DNA of 64,000 nucleotides from Mayamaea pseudoterrestris. Lineage: Eukaryota > Bacillariophyta > Bacillariophyceae > Sellaphorales > Sellaphoraceae. The notes below the pieces were generated by a model. The model did not search any database, was not told the DNA's origin, and worked only from the letters and a program-made list of their open reading frames with translations. The translations under genes and the position numbers were made by a program. The DNA is taken from contig BROI01000011.1 in NCBI GenBank assembly GCA_027923505.1, positions 248,001 through 312,000 on the forward strand, in the 5' to 3' direction. Shown piece by piece: positions 9,304 through 20,600 of the stretch (positions are counted from its first letter, which is position 1; the number at the start of each line of letters is the position of its first letter).

Positions 9304-10728
9304 TTACACTGCACCAATCGTACTGCTCTCCCGACCTGCACTCGCACTTGCACTAGCAGTCACTGACGGATCCGCTGCTGCACTCACTCCCACTCGCTCC
9401 AGCAGTAGATCAAAGTCAATGCACGGCTCGTAGTGATCCACCGTCGTGCGCACCCGATGCGAATCATCCATGTTGAGCTTGGGCGTAAAGTTGTACACGG
9501 CCTCCAACGCCACCGACGTGTGCTGCGGACACAGTAGCACGGGCGGCGCGTGCGGCATGCTCGTGACAATCTCCAACACTTGCGTAGAAATGGGATGATC
9601 CGCGCAGCCAGTGACAATCATGGCCGTTTCCCAGTTGCGGTCCTGCGTGCGCCGCATTTGTATCTGCGACTCCATCAAAAAGCCCAACAATATATCGTTG
9701 CGACTGGCGTGACAAACATATAGAGTGCGCTCGGGTCGCTTGCGCAAATTGTTTAAAAACACGCTCAGCGACGTTGCCACCAAATGCAAATCCTTGACGC
9801 GGTAGTGTCGCAGCCGATGGCTGTTCCCACTGACAATGCGCGCGCCCGGTAGGAGTTTCTCCATGTCGGCCAGCGCCGGACTTCCTAGAAACTGCCGATC
9901 CGGCACCAAGCCTAACAGTGGCACGTTCCATCGCTCGCGCAGCAGCTGCGTCATGTAGCGCTTCGTTTGCTCGTACTTTTCGGGTTGCACCTTGTTAATG
10001 ACGACTCCGGCAATGGGTACGTGGTGGGCTTCGCACAAGTGTCGATTCAGTTCCAATTCGTCGTAGGCGTTGCCCAAGCCGCCGTTGGCCACGAGCACCA
10101 TGTGCGCGTTCAGCATGCTGGCCACGTGCGCGTTGGAGAGTTGCACAATGCTTCCCACGGCGCAGTGGCCCGTGCCTTCGCACAAAATGACACTGTTGGG
10201 ACTTGTCTTGGTCAGTATGCGTTGGTAGGCGTTCATGATTTGTGTTTCTTGCTGCTGCAACGTAAACTTTCCGTCCATGTAATCCTTGGTGTAGCCGGGT
10301 GGAATGAGAATGGGCGACGTGTCGGAATAGTCCAAATGATCGAGCTGAAAGTGTGATTTGATGAGAGCGGCATCCTTGTCGACGGATATCATGTCATTAA
10401 CATGATTCATTGACATGACTTGCACCGACTGCTGGCCCACCGGTTTGATGAAACCAACCTTGTCGAGTCGCTTGGACAAGCCGCTCATGAGTGCGAGTGA
10501 CACGCTCGTTTTTCCAACATGCTGGCGCGTCGCGGAAACGTAAATGGCCTTTGGCTGATGCTGCTGCTGCGATGGTGATTGTAAGGTAGTAGTGTCGTTG
10601 ATGTTACTTGCTGCAGCAGTAGAGGTCGTGCTGAAGGAAGCGGATGCTTGGGACGGCGCGAAAATTTTGCTCCTGCAAATCACAGCAGCTCGTCGTTTCA
10701 ATGTTAAAGTTCTCATTAGTCTAGTCAT
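9304..10728 (-). CDS. BioD-like P-loop plus DRTGG-domain protein
   Basis: 474 residues, single exon, ATG at 10728. The first ~45 residues are Arg/Ser/Ala-rich without acids (LMRTLTLKRRAAVICRSK), a likely mitochondrial presequence. Residues ~60-280 form a dethiobiotin-synthetase-like P-loop domain: Walker-A-like SATRQHVGKTSVSLAL, EGTGHCAVGSIV, VLVANGGLGNAYDE and GVVINKVQPEK. A DRTGG-type domain follows (~290-450). The same pair forms the N-terminal, non-catalytic half of long phosphotransacetylases. The acetyltransferase domain is absent here, as in stand-alone eukaryotic and archaeal versions of unknown role. Confidence 0.75.
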   Translation of the reverse strand: MTRLMRTLTLKRRAAVICRSKIFAPSQASASFSTTSTAAASNINDTTTLQSPSQQQHQPKAIYVSATRQHVGKTSVSLALMSGLSKRLDKVGFIKPVGQQSVQVMSMNHVNDMISVDKDAALIKSHFQLDHLDYSDTSPILIPPGYTKDYMDGKFTLQQQETQIMNAYQRILTKTSPNSVILCEGTGHCAVGSIVQLSNAHVASMLNAHMVLVANGGLGNAYDELELNRHLCEAHHVPIAGVVINKVQPEKYEQTKRYMTQLLRERWNVPLLGLVPDRQFLGSPALADMEKLLPGARIVSGNSHRLRHYRVKDLHLVATSLSVFLNNLRKRPERTLYVCHASRNDILLGFLMESQIQMRRTQDRNWETAMIVTGCADHPISTQVLEIVTSMPHAPPVLLCPQHTSVALEAVYNFTPKLNMDDSHRVRTTVDHYEPCIDFDLLLERVGVSAAADPSVTASASASAGRESSTIGAV

Positions 10729-11652
10729 GGCGTAATGAACATGTGGTAGTGCATGAGGTCAAATACAGTACTTCTTTAACTGCTGCCGATGAAGGGTCGC
10801 TGATCGCTCTCGGCCGGCCAAACGCGCGATGATGCTGACGATTCGGAGAGGGCGATGTGGTGTCGTAGTGGTTCTTGATAATGCGACGATCACATGTGGC
10901 GCGCCGGCGCGGGTAGCTTGGGTACTCACCAGTAGCTTCTACCATACGAGCGGTCAACAAAAAACCTCACGTGCTTCTTTGGTCGCCTCCACCGGTATAA
11001 AACATTTCTTAACAACTACCGGTACTGTTACATGTTTTAATTGTTCTCCTATGACAGCAGAGACCACAAGCCAGCTTGTCCCGATCCAGTATGTACGACT
11101 GGATCTTAGTAGGGGGCAAATCGTCCCTCGACGACGACCCGACCGCGTCAGCTATTATGCATACACCTGTGTCGTTGCTACACTGGCACATCGCAACCAC
11201 ATGCATTACACGTCAATACAGCAACATTCAAGATGGACATACTCAAGTACGAACTGTGACTCGGTGGTCAAGAAGTGCTGCGCCACGCCATTTTGACGTG
11301 ACAAACTGGGCCACGAATACCACTCAACTTGTCAGCATCACTGCCCATATAGCCTCAAAGACTGCATAACGCCGGACCCATGCAACAGAGAGGCCAAAAG
11401 ATCTCATAAACAATGTCCAATGCAGTTTTCCATGGTTGTCGTATAAGTAGAAATGTCCCAGAAAACGTCTAGATGACGCCTGGCATCCGAAAACGGTGGC
11501 ATGACGTTTCGTGATGACATTTATTTTGCGCCCACTTTCATTCACCGCACGCCAGAGGAAACCATCATTCATCGGATCTGATCACATAAATTTGATCGTT
11601 CATAAATCCGATCGTTCAACACATTTGCAAATCATATCAAGCAAGGTTTCTC
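10729..11652. other. Intergenic, 924 bp, two divergent promoters
   Basis: Lies between the starts of the BioD/DRTGG gene (minus) and the repeat-protein gene (plus). It has a TATA-like TATAAAAC at about 10996 and a TACCGGTA palindrome at 11017-11024. No gene recognised. Confidence 0.4.
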
Positions 11653-14600
11653 ATGATGCGATCAAGTTTTGCAATGCTTCGACTCTTGGCATTTGCTGCC
11701 TCGATTCGCTCGGTGCTCGGTGAAAGCGAAATTCATGTATTGGTGAGTGCGACGAGTGAGGATCAAGGACAATGATAATTGACTATGTTGCGAACTCGTA
11801 TGTGTTATGTGTTGGGGCATCATAAACATCGTCTCACCGTCTGACTTTTCTTGTTTCAAAAGACGCTTGGGCAAGAATCACCACTGGTACAGCAAGGTGT
11901 AAGTTTCAAGGAGACGGAACAAGACAGCTTTCACACCCACGTCACTCGTGGACTAGCAGCCGGTACGGCTCTAGGCACATGTACCACCCAGGATCAAACA
12001 AATTACAGGGATAATCAAGATTCTTATGGATTCTGGTTCAAACCTGAAGTGCAAATTCAAATTGTCGGGTTTCGAGTCGCTAGCTCAAGCGATTACACCC
12101 CAGCCGCCCAGAGCGTACAGTTGATTAAGCTGAGTGGTACTGGTACTGAAACAAGCTTCCAAGTAACATCGACACCGACAAACATAGTGCAATCGGTTTA
12201 TAAAGGTAAATGATTTGGATGCTTTGACATTTAATGCGAGACAAATGCTCACACTTTATACTTCTAAATATCGCCAGATATAACGCAAACTACCAGAGTT
12301 GATTTAACGGGTACAGACATTGTTACCGTGTCAGCTCGTCAGCGCATTGGAGTTTTAGGAATAACTGAAGCGCCTAATGGTCACGGGTTTCCCCGTCTTA
12401 GCCACTACTTCCAGCTATTTGGAGAGTAAGGCATTTTACTTAATTTGCCTCCTCGCCGCCCCAAGGCGTGCGCCGAGGGACGGGAGGGTGGGTGCACTTA
12501 ATTCTATCTTCTTTCCTTGTCAAAAGCAGCACTCGAGGCAGCTCTCTAAAGGAATCAAAGGACAAGCGACTGTAGCAACAACAACAACAACAGGAGGGGC
12601 TGCTTGGAAGGAGCTTGCCTTCTTCAAAAGAATGGCTCCGAGCAGGGCGAAGGAGGATCAAAGGATGCTCTTCAACACGCTCAGGGGCTTATCTGCAACC
12701 ACGCAGCTTTCAAAGCCGTATGGTGTCGCCACGCTGGCGACTGTAACATATAGTGTAGTCTTTTCCTTCCGCTTTCAGCTGCGGCAAAGACGGGTTTCCC
12801 CGTCTTAGCCACTACTTCCAGCTACAGGGTTTTAAGGATGGCACACAGTTGGGTGGAGAGTAAGGCATTTTACTTAATTTGCCTCCTCGCCGCCCCAAGG
12901 CGTGCGCCTCCTTGCCACCCACTTTTCATCTTGGAGGACAAAGGACACCCAAAGAGACGGGTGGGAAACGAGCGAAGCGAGTGTGGTGGGTAGGTTAGAT
13001 GGGCTGCTGCGGGACAAAGGTGCCAGGGACCAGGGTGTAGGTGCCACCTTGGACCATGCGAGCAGCGTAGCCGGTGGTGTGAGCAGCAGTGCCATGCAGG
13101 TAGCGTAGCATTGCGTCAGAACGCCAGCGGCCCATCAATTTTATAATATTGTCATCGCAGCCGCCATTGAGGAGAGCCATAGCACCACCAGCGCGCAGGG
13201 AGCGAGCCTCAATGTCGGAGGGGTCTAAGCCCAGGGTAGGACCAAGTGCGATGACAGCATTGCGAAGGGTGCGCGTAATCTCCCCATTCTTGACGCCAAG
13301 AGGACGATTAGCACACCAGTAGGTTGCAAGCGGTGTGTGGGCAGTAGCACCATGCTCACGCAAATAAAGAATGCGCCGAGCAGCAGCAAGCACCGGACAG
13401 CAATGGAACAAGCCAGTGCGGCCTTGGCTAATGACTTCACCGCGGACACCATTTTTCTGATTATCAAATGTGAACGACACCTGGGAAGCCGCCAACAAAT
13501 CTGCAGCTGGTGCAGCAAAGAGATCAAGACGGCGGGAACCCAGACAGAGTTGGACTGCACCTAGGCGTAGTGGTGGGGTGTTGCCACCGTGGGTGCCAGT
13601 GTACTCACCAGGGCGCATCAAGAAGAAGAAACCCAGGGTGATGATGTCGGCAAAGGTTTGCAGGGCAGGTGAGCCTGGTCCAGAATAGGCTTGGGCCAGG
13701 ATGTGTTGCACAATGGTGACCGGAATTGGTTTGACGCGAGTAGGGGCTGGATCTTCGCGGTGCCAGCATTTAAATTGTTGCTGCAGCCGGTAGTCAATTT
13801 TGCCACAGGAATCTTGTCGAATGTCGTGGGACCCCATGCGGGCGAACGTCTGGCCCACCGCACGGATGGCGTCCGCCACTGTTGCAGCGCGGACGGGTTG
13901 ACCGCTGGCGGAGAGTCGGCCATCGCGGTAACGGGTTGCCCAGACTTGGAGAGTTGGGACTGGGTCATCCAAGGTTTTGAGGAAAGGGTCGAGATGGTGT
14001 TCAAGACAGAAGTCACACCATGAGGCCCAACGCTTGTCCGCGGAGGCGGCTCTTGAAGGAACGACTCCGGCACGGATCTGGTCTTGGACAGTGCGGTAAT
14101 CATGGTAGAAAGCATCGCGGGTCGTGGTTGGTACAGTTGCCAAGGTAGAGGCTGTGGGTAATGAGTGTTAAAGTAGGTGAGTAATTCAGAGTCAGACAAA
14201 TGCCACAAACGGGAGGCCTTGTCCGCCATTTCATTCACTGGACCAGGAATGTAATCATGGAGGGGAACATAGCGATGTGTGCGTTGATGCAAGGACTGGC
14301 ATCTGAGGAGGTATGCTGCTGGGCCAGTGGAGGTAGTAGAGCCCTTGCGCTGCCAAGCGACAGCCGGAGTGTTGTCATGGGAGGTGTGAATGGTGCGCTC
14401 ACGTATGTCAAAATTGTGTGCCAAAACATCATGATGGAGAACCGTCCCAAACAATTCCAAATCACTATTGGTAATAGTGCCATGTGGGTTGTCAAAACTC
14501 ACCAAGTCCGCCTCAATGTGAGGAGGGAACCTGGCACGCCACAAGATTGGTTGTAGGGCATTGGTGGGCATGGAGACAAAGGCCACGGCCCCAGCGCCAC

Positions 14601-17600
14601 GACCAGATGCATCAGTAGTGCCCACAATAGCCGGGTCATCAGGAATCAATTCAGCAATGCGTGTTGGTCGTGTCTCTAGACCAGCCGCAATCCATCGAAA
14701 ATCTTCCAGAAAGTCATGCACTGCCTGGGTCAACCGCAAACGACCAGAGTGACCATCAGGATGGCGAAAGGCCTCTTGCAAGGAACTGAACAGACCACGG
14801 CTGCCAGGAATGGCCAAGGACATGGAGCGCAGCTCGCCCAAGAACTTGTGCCACTGCTTGGTGGCAATGCGGCGCCGAGTAGGAGGGATACTAGCTAGGA
14901 TCTCACGTAGGCGTTCCAGGCGATGGGCTGGCAATGCAACAGTCATGGCGACGGTATCAACCAACCAACCCAGGACTTGCTTGCGAGTGGTCCAAGCACC
15001 ATCTCCTTTGAGTAACTTCTTGACAGACACTGGTTCTTGACGAGCAGGTAAGTCAGTGGGCTCCAGTGGGCGTAGAACTTGGTCAAATGTGTGCAGGAGA
15101 ACACGTTGCAACCTTAGCAGCCGATCCGGATTGCCTTGGGCTAAAGCAATCAAGTCATCCACATACAAGTCATTGTATGCAACAGGACGCTGGAGGATAT
15201 CAGAGCGCTGGCGTGGAGCAGGAAGAGGCGCCACACTAGGATCATTGATGGGCATATCCTCCACAGTCACAATAGGTGGGACAGAGCCTTGTGCGGGCAC
15301 ACTTCCAGGCAGGGGTGTTGGAGTGGTGGTAGCTGGTAAGGTTTGAGCTTGTAACTCCAGACGGTGAGGCGGTGGTGACTTGGCACCACACTGGAAGGCT
15401 TGATTGGCTAAGTCACAAATGGTCTCTGTCACTGCACAGAAATAGGGTGGAGAATGAATCCAACCCATCGGCAGTGTGAGTGGAAAAGCAATCAGAGGCT
15501 CCTCACCAGCACACTGAGGAAACAAGACACCAAGCTTGGGGATATCTCCAGGCAGCAAACGCACACGGTAAAATCCATCAGCAATATCCAACTTGGACAT
15601 GTGGACGGGCCCATAGCGGGGGTTGGCTCGAGCAATGCGTTGCAGCAAACGATAAAAAGTGCGGCCAAACTGCATGGACTCCAGTGGCGCAACTGCAGCA
15701 GTGTCATCATTGACCCCAAAGTAGCTGTAGTCGGAGATGGTCCGAGGTCGCCGGTCGCGCTGAGGCACAACACCAAGTGGACTGAGTCGGAGTTGTTCCA
15801 TTCCAAGGACCTGTGAGGCTGGTAGGACGGTCCAGTGGCCTTTCTTGATCATGTCAGTGAACTCCTCCCGCAGAAAAGCAGTGTGTTCCAAGGCAGACTT
15901 GTGAGGGCCCCTCTTGAGCGCCATTTGCTTTTGTGCTAGTGTCCAAGGCTTTTTCTGCATAATGGCTGGTGCGCCACGTGCATCCAATTGGTGTAGCAAA
16001 TGTGCAGCTGGATGATCCAGATCCTTGACGCTGGGCTGTAAGTCAGAGGCGCCGCGGCTGGCCTCCACAAAGGCACGCCAATCCGGAGACAAAGCAAGAC
16101 GTGCAGATGCCTCCTGAACCAGCTGCCCCAATTCATCATCAAGTAGTTGCAAGGATGAGGTGTTGGTGTGTGAAGGCAACTTGGATGTAGGAAGACTGCC
16201 AGGCAAAGTGCAAGGAGGTGCAGATGCCTTTGGGGAGACCAGGTCGTGTGCCTTTGGCTGAGAGGCCCAGTGTGGAGCCCAGCCAGTTGCCATGGCAGGT
16301 GACTGTGCAGGTGCAGCAGTGGCTTCCATTGAGAGTGGAGCAGCCTTGCTGAATGCCAAGTGTGGTGCCATGGTAGGAGCAGCCTTGCTGGCAACCAAGT
16401 GTGGAGCCATGGCTTGGTGTGACACCACAACTGGGGAGGCGCCAGTACATGGGACTGGAGCAGCCACTGGAGAGGCATCAGCGGTGTGAAGGCCTGGAGA
16501 AGCCACATCCTCAGGTGCGACGGCGACAGACGATTCAAGGGGGCCTGGAGAAGCCACAGCCTGGTGTGTAGGTGTGACGGCAACAGATGGATTGGTGCTA
16601 GGAGCCAAGGTTGGACGACACTCAGGGCGGACATCTTGACGACTTGCTTGGAGTTGACTTGCTTGGACTTGGACCAGGGACGCAGTGGGACCGGGGACAG
16701 AGGCCAATTTGATTACATTCCTGGCAGCAGTAGGCAAGAGACGTGGTGTGGGCAGTAACAATGGTTCTTTCTGCACAACATGCACGCCAGCTTGCTTACC
16801 AAGTTCAGGAGATAGGACAGGTGACACAGTAGATTTAAAACGTTTACTACTGGGCGACTTAATTACTGGAACTACTTCTTCATTTTCGACAACTGGACCT
16901 GCGACTCTGGATGGTGGAACAGCAGAGGTTGCAGGCGTCAGCGGATTATAACATATAGGGATCCGCCCGCCGGACCGTCAATTGCGGGGCTCAAGATGCT
17001 CCAATGCCCAAGCCAACAAGGCATCATCAGCTGCCTGACTATGCTTGATGTGGTCGGCTTTGCGCTTGCACAATGAGTCACATTTGCCACGCAAATGATA
17101 AGCCATGCAGGGAGCAGTAGCGAGTCCTGGGATGCTATCCTTGGTGGGCCAACTCTTGTCCTCGGGATTCTTCCTCATCAAGCGGAGTTGGCGCTTGTCC
17201 TTCTGGAAGGCTTCAAAGGCTGGGTTGTAATCCAGGTTGATGACCACCTCATTCGCCTTGGTAGAAGGACTGTTGCCGCTTGCACCAGTCAAAGTAGAAG
17301 CTGCGGTGGTATGAGTGCCTTTGCTGTTGACACTGCTACCAACCTTGATGGATCCTGGGATGTCGGCTGCCTTGTTGAGTTGCTTGCTTAGTTGAGTGCA
17401 ATACTTGGCAGGCAAAGGAGGCAGGACAGAGAGATTGCCAATTTCCAAGTCCTCCATGACACTGGCCAGATCCGGGACGGCCTTGTAGGTGGGAGAAGTC
17501 TCCATAGTCTTGAACCAACGGTGGAAGCGGACTTGGACTGCTCGCAGCATGAGGGAGGGTCCCTGCTCACCAAGGCTAGCCAAGGCGTGCTGATAGGTAG

Positions 17601-20600
17601 GAATGTTGGCTTCAAATGTCTTGGTCCAATGCTCCAATGTGCAGACAAGCTCATGATCTTCCCCAAAGTACTGTGTGAGGAGGATTAGGTAGGCCCGGCA
17701 CATGCGTGCTGCCAGGAAGTAGTTGGTTGGCAGCACCACTTTGGAAGTAACAGCCTGGAGCTCCTTAGTATCTTGGTAGGTGATTGCATGACCGCCACTT
17801 AGGATGTCGTCATGCGCCTGCGCCGCTTGGAGGACTTCAGCTGACATGTTTGAGCCTTGGAGAACAGTCAGATTGGGTGGTACCATCATGAAGACATTGA
17901 TGCCTCCACTAAAATCATCCTTGTCGGCGCCTGCAAAGTCTCCATCTTGAAGCCGTCGGCTAATGTGCGGCGTCACAATAGGAGCATAGTCTTGGTTACC
18001 CGCTGCCACCGCACCCTCAACTAGATGGTCTTGCACTACCTTGCGCTTGTCCTTGTCAGCCGTGGCGGCTAGGAGGTGGTGCAGTTCGGGATAGCCACTT
18101 GGTGAAGCAATGCGTAGCATGATGCTAGTGCGCCGTAATTGTGTCGCAGTTAAAATGTCGGAGACTTTCTTGGGTGCCTTGGCTGCTTCGGCGCGAGCCT
18201 CTTCACGGGCTCGGACTTCGGCTGCATCATTAGCTTGGCGCTCCAGAAGGTTGACCAAAGCACTTTGATTTGGATCGGGTTGGGCGAACAAGTCCGGCAA
18301 GAGGCGCCGCAAGTTGGTCGAGGTGAACCGGGCCACATCGGCATCCCAGCTCGGTGCGGCTCGTGCAATTCCTGGAATAGTAGGCACTCCATCAGCGGCT
18401 CGGCAAGTAACCAATAGCTTTAGCCAAGTGCAAAGGTTGGTCAAGACATGTTCCAGCCCCGCATCAATAATAGCCGGCGCCAAACGGTCGAAGAATTCGC
18501 GCCGCGTAAAACCCTGCCCAATCACCAGCGGTGCGAACCGCACGGGCAAGGCCTGAACCATCCGCGCACGACCTTGGACAATGGTCGCATCGTCTTCGTC
18601 AACCGGCTGCAATGGAGGCAAATACTCAGTGCCAGCAGGCAAGCCTTGCAATCGCTCCATTGTTTGTGCCAATGTCGCTGGCACATTTGTGAAGTGCCCG
18701 TTCAATGGACTGAGATGAAAATCTGCCACCGTCAGTTCGACGAGGCCTGCCGTGCCTTGGAAAACCTCCGTACCAAAACCGATGACTCGATTGTCCCAGC
18801 GGTTGGTGCGACCTGCAACGGCAAGGTACCGCTGGGCCCCGACAATGGCGTGAATGCAACCATGCAGAGGCTGGTCGGCCTCGACCAAGGCAGCAACAAG
18901 GATGGGAGCGGTCTCCAAGGGCGTGTCGACCAAACCTTTAAAGCAATCAGCTGCAGTTAAAGGAGGATCGGCAGTGCGAGTGAGACCGTTCAAACCATTG
19001 TATTCACCGTTCAAAGGATCATTACTTGCCTGACTGTAACGGGCAAGGAAGGTGACCGTAGGGAGAGTGGCCCCGGCAAAAGGAATGGCGGCGGCTGCGG
19101 CAGCGGCGTCAGCTCCATTGACGGCGGCCATGGAGGAATGCACTTAATTCTATCTTCTTTCCTTGTCAAAAGCAGCACTCGAGGCAGCTCTCTAAAGGAA
19201 TCAAAGGACAAGCGACTGTAGCAACAACAACAACAACAGGAGGGGCTGCTTGGAAGGAGCTTGCCTTCTTCAAAAGAATGGCTCCGAGCAGGGCGAAGGA
19301 GGATCAAAGGATGCTCTTCAACACGCTCAGGGGCTTATCTGCAACCACGCAGCTTTCAAAGCCGTATGGTGTCGCCACGCTGGCGACTGTAACATATAGT
19401 GTAGTCTTTTCCTTCCGCTTTCAGCTGCGGCAAAGAGGATGGAGGAAGACAGTGCGGTACTAAAACTACTTTCACCACATCAATACTTGACAAACAGGTC
19501 CAATTAAACGGGCTCAAAGTTAACAAGAGGCTTACAAGTGGTCAAGCAACTTCCAGCAACACATTTTCAGCATCAGTCATAGGAGTTATCGAGATATTCT
19601 ACACAACATCGGCCACCAGTACACCTAGCCGCAGTCCAAGCAGGACCCCAAGCCGAATGCCAAGCAGGACACCGTCTCGCACTCCAAGCAGGACACCTTC
19701 TCGCATGCCAAGCAGAAGTCCTAGCCGTACGCCAAATACGTCGCCAAGCCGCACACCGAGCAGGTCACCAAGTAGGGCACCAAGCAGTAAACCGAGCGAG
19801 ACACCATCTCGCACACCAAGCAGTAGCCCTAGCCACATTCCTAGCATGACTCCGTCACAGTCCCCTAGTCGCATGCCTAGTGCAACACCTTCCCACATGC
19901 CCAGCCGGACGCCGTCTTTCACTCCAAGCAAGGCACCAAGCAAAACACCAAGTATGACTCCTTCGCAAGTTCCCAGTCAATCTCCGAGTGGTGCACCAAG
20001 CAAGACACCTTCTCAAACTCCAAGCCACATGCCAAGCCGCACACCCAGCAAATCTCCTTCTCGTTTTCCAAGCCACACACCATCACGCAATCCAAGCAGA
20101 GCTCCAAGCAATGCGCCAAGTCGGAGCCCTTCTTACAAACCAAGCCGAACACCTAGCCGTACCCCGAGTAGGTCACCAAGCCGCACGCCCAGCAGGACAC
20201 CTAGCCGCTCACCGAGCAGGTTTCCTTCTCGCATGCCAAGCAGAACTCCAAGCCGCACACCAAGCCAGAGCCCAAGTCGCACTCCTTCACGCACGCCCAG
20301 CAGGATGCCAAGCCGCGCACCAAGCAGGTCCCCTTCTCGCATGCCAAGCAGAACTCCGAGCCGCACACCAAGCAGGAGCCCAAGTCGCACTCCTTCGCGC
20401 ACGCCCAGCAGGACACCAAGCCGCACTCCAAGCAGATCCCCTTCTCGCATGCCAAACAGCACTCCGAGCCGTACCCCAAGCCGGACACCTAGCAGAACAC
20501 CTTCTCGCACGCCGAGCCGCAGTCCAAGCAGACTGCCCAGCAGAACCCCAAGCCGTACGCCAAGCAGGACACCATCTCGCACACCAAGCAGGAGCCCAAG

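Larger units (their letters stand above)
12860..19424 (-). mobile_element. DIRS/Ngaro-like tyrosine-recombinase retrotransposon
   Basis: A 6.6-kb element on the minus strand, antisense to its host gene. Parts in order: a 297-298 bp end repeat (19139-19436), gag-like frame, reverse transcriptase/RNase H frame, tyrosine recombinase frame, then the end sequence at 12854-12908. There are no LTRs and no DDE integrase; integration by a tyrosine recombinase is the defining trait of the DIRS superfamily, and the A1...B1-A2-B2 split direct repeats point to its Ngaro/PAT branch. It looks whole, with no breaks noticed in the three long frames. Identical end repeats mean it is young. Seen from the host strand, its boundaries are exactly GT...AG. 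Confidence 0.85.

Noticed and set aside
12440-12661. Short frame with a Cys run, present again at 19011-19307
   Set aside because: It appears twice only because it lies in the element's direct repeat. The Cys run comes from the CAA-type microsatellite read on the other strand.
12426-19424. Reading the insertion as an LTR retrotransposon (Copia or Gypsy)
   Set aside because: There is no protease or DDE integrase, and the last frame is a tyrosine recombinase; the repeats are split direct repeats rather than full LTRs at both ends.
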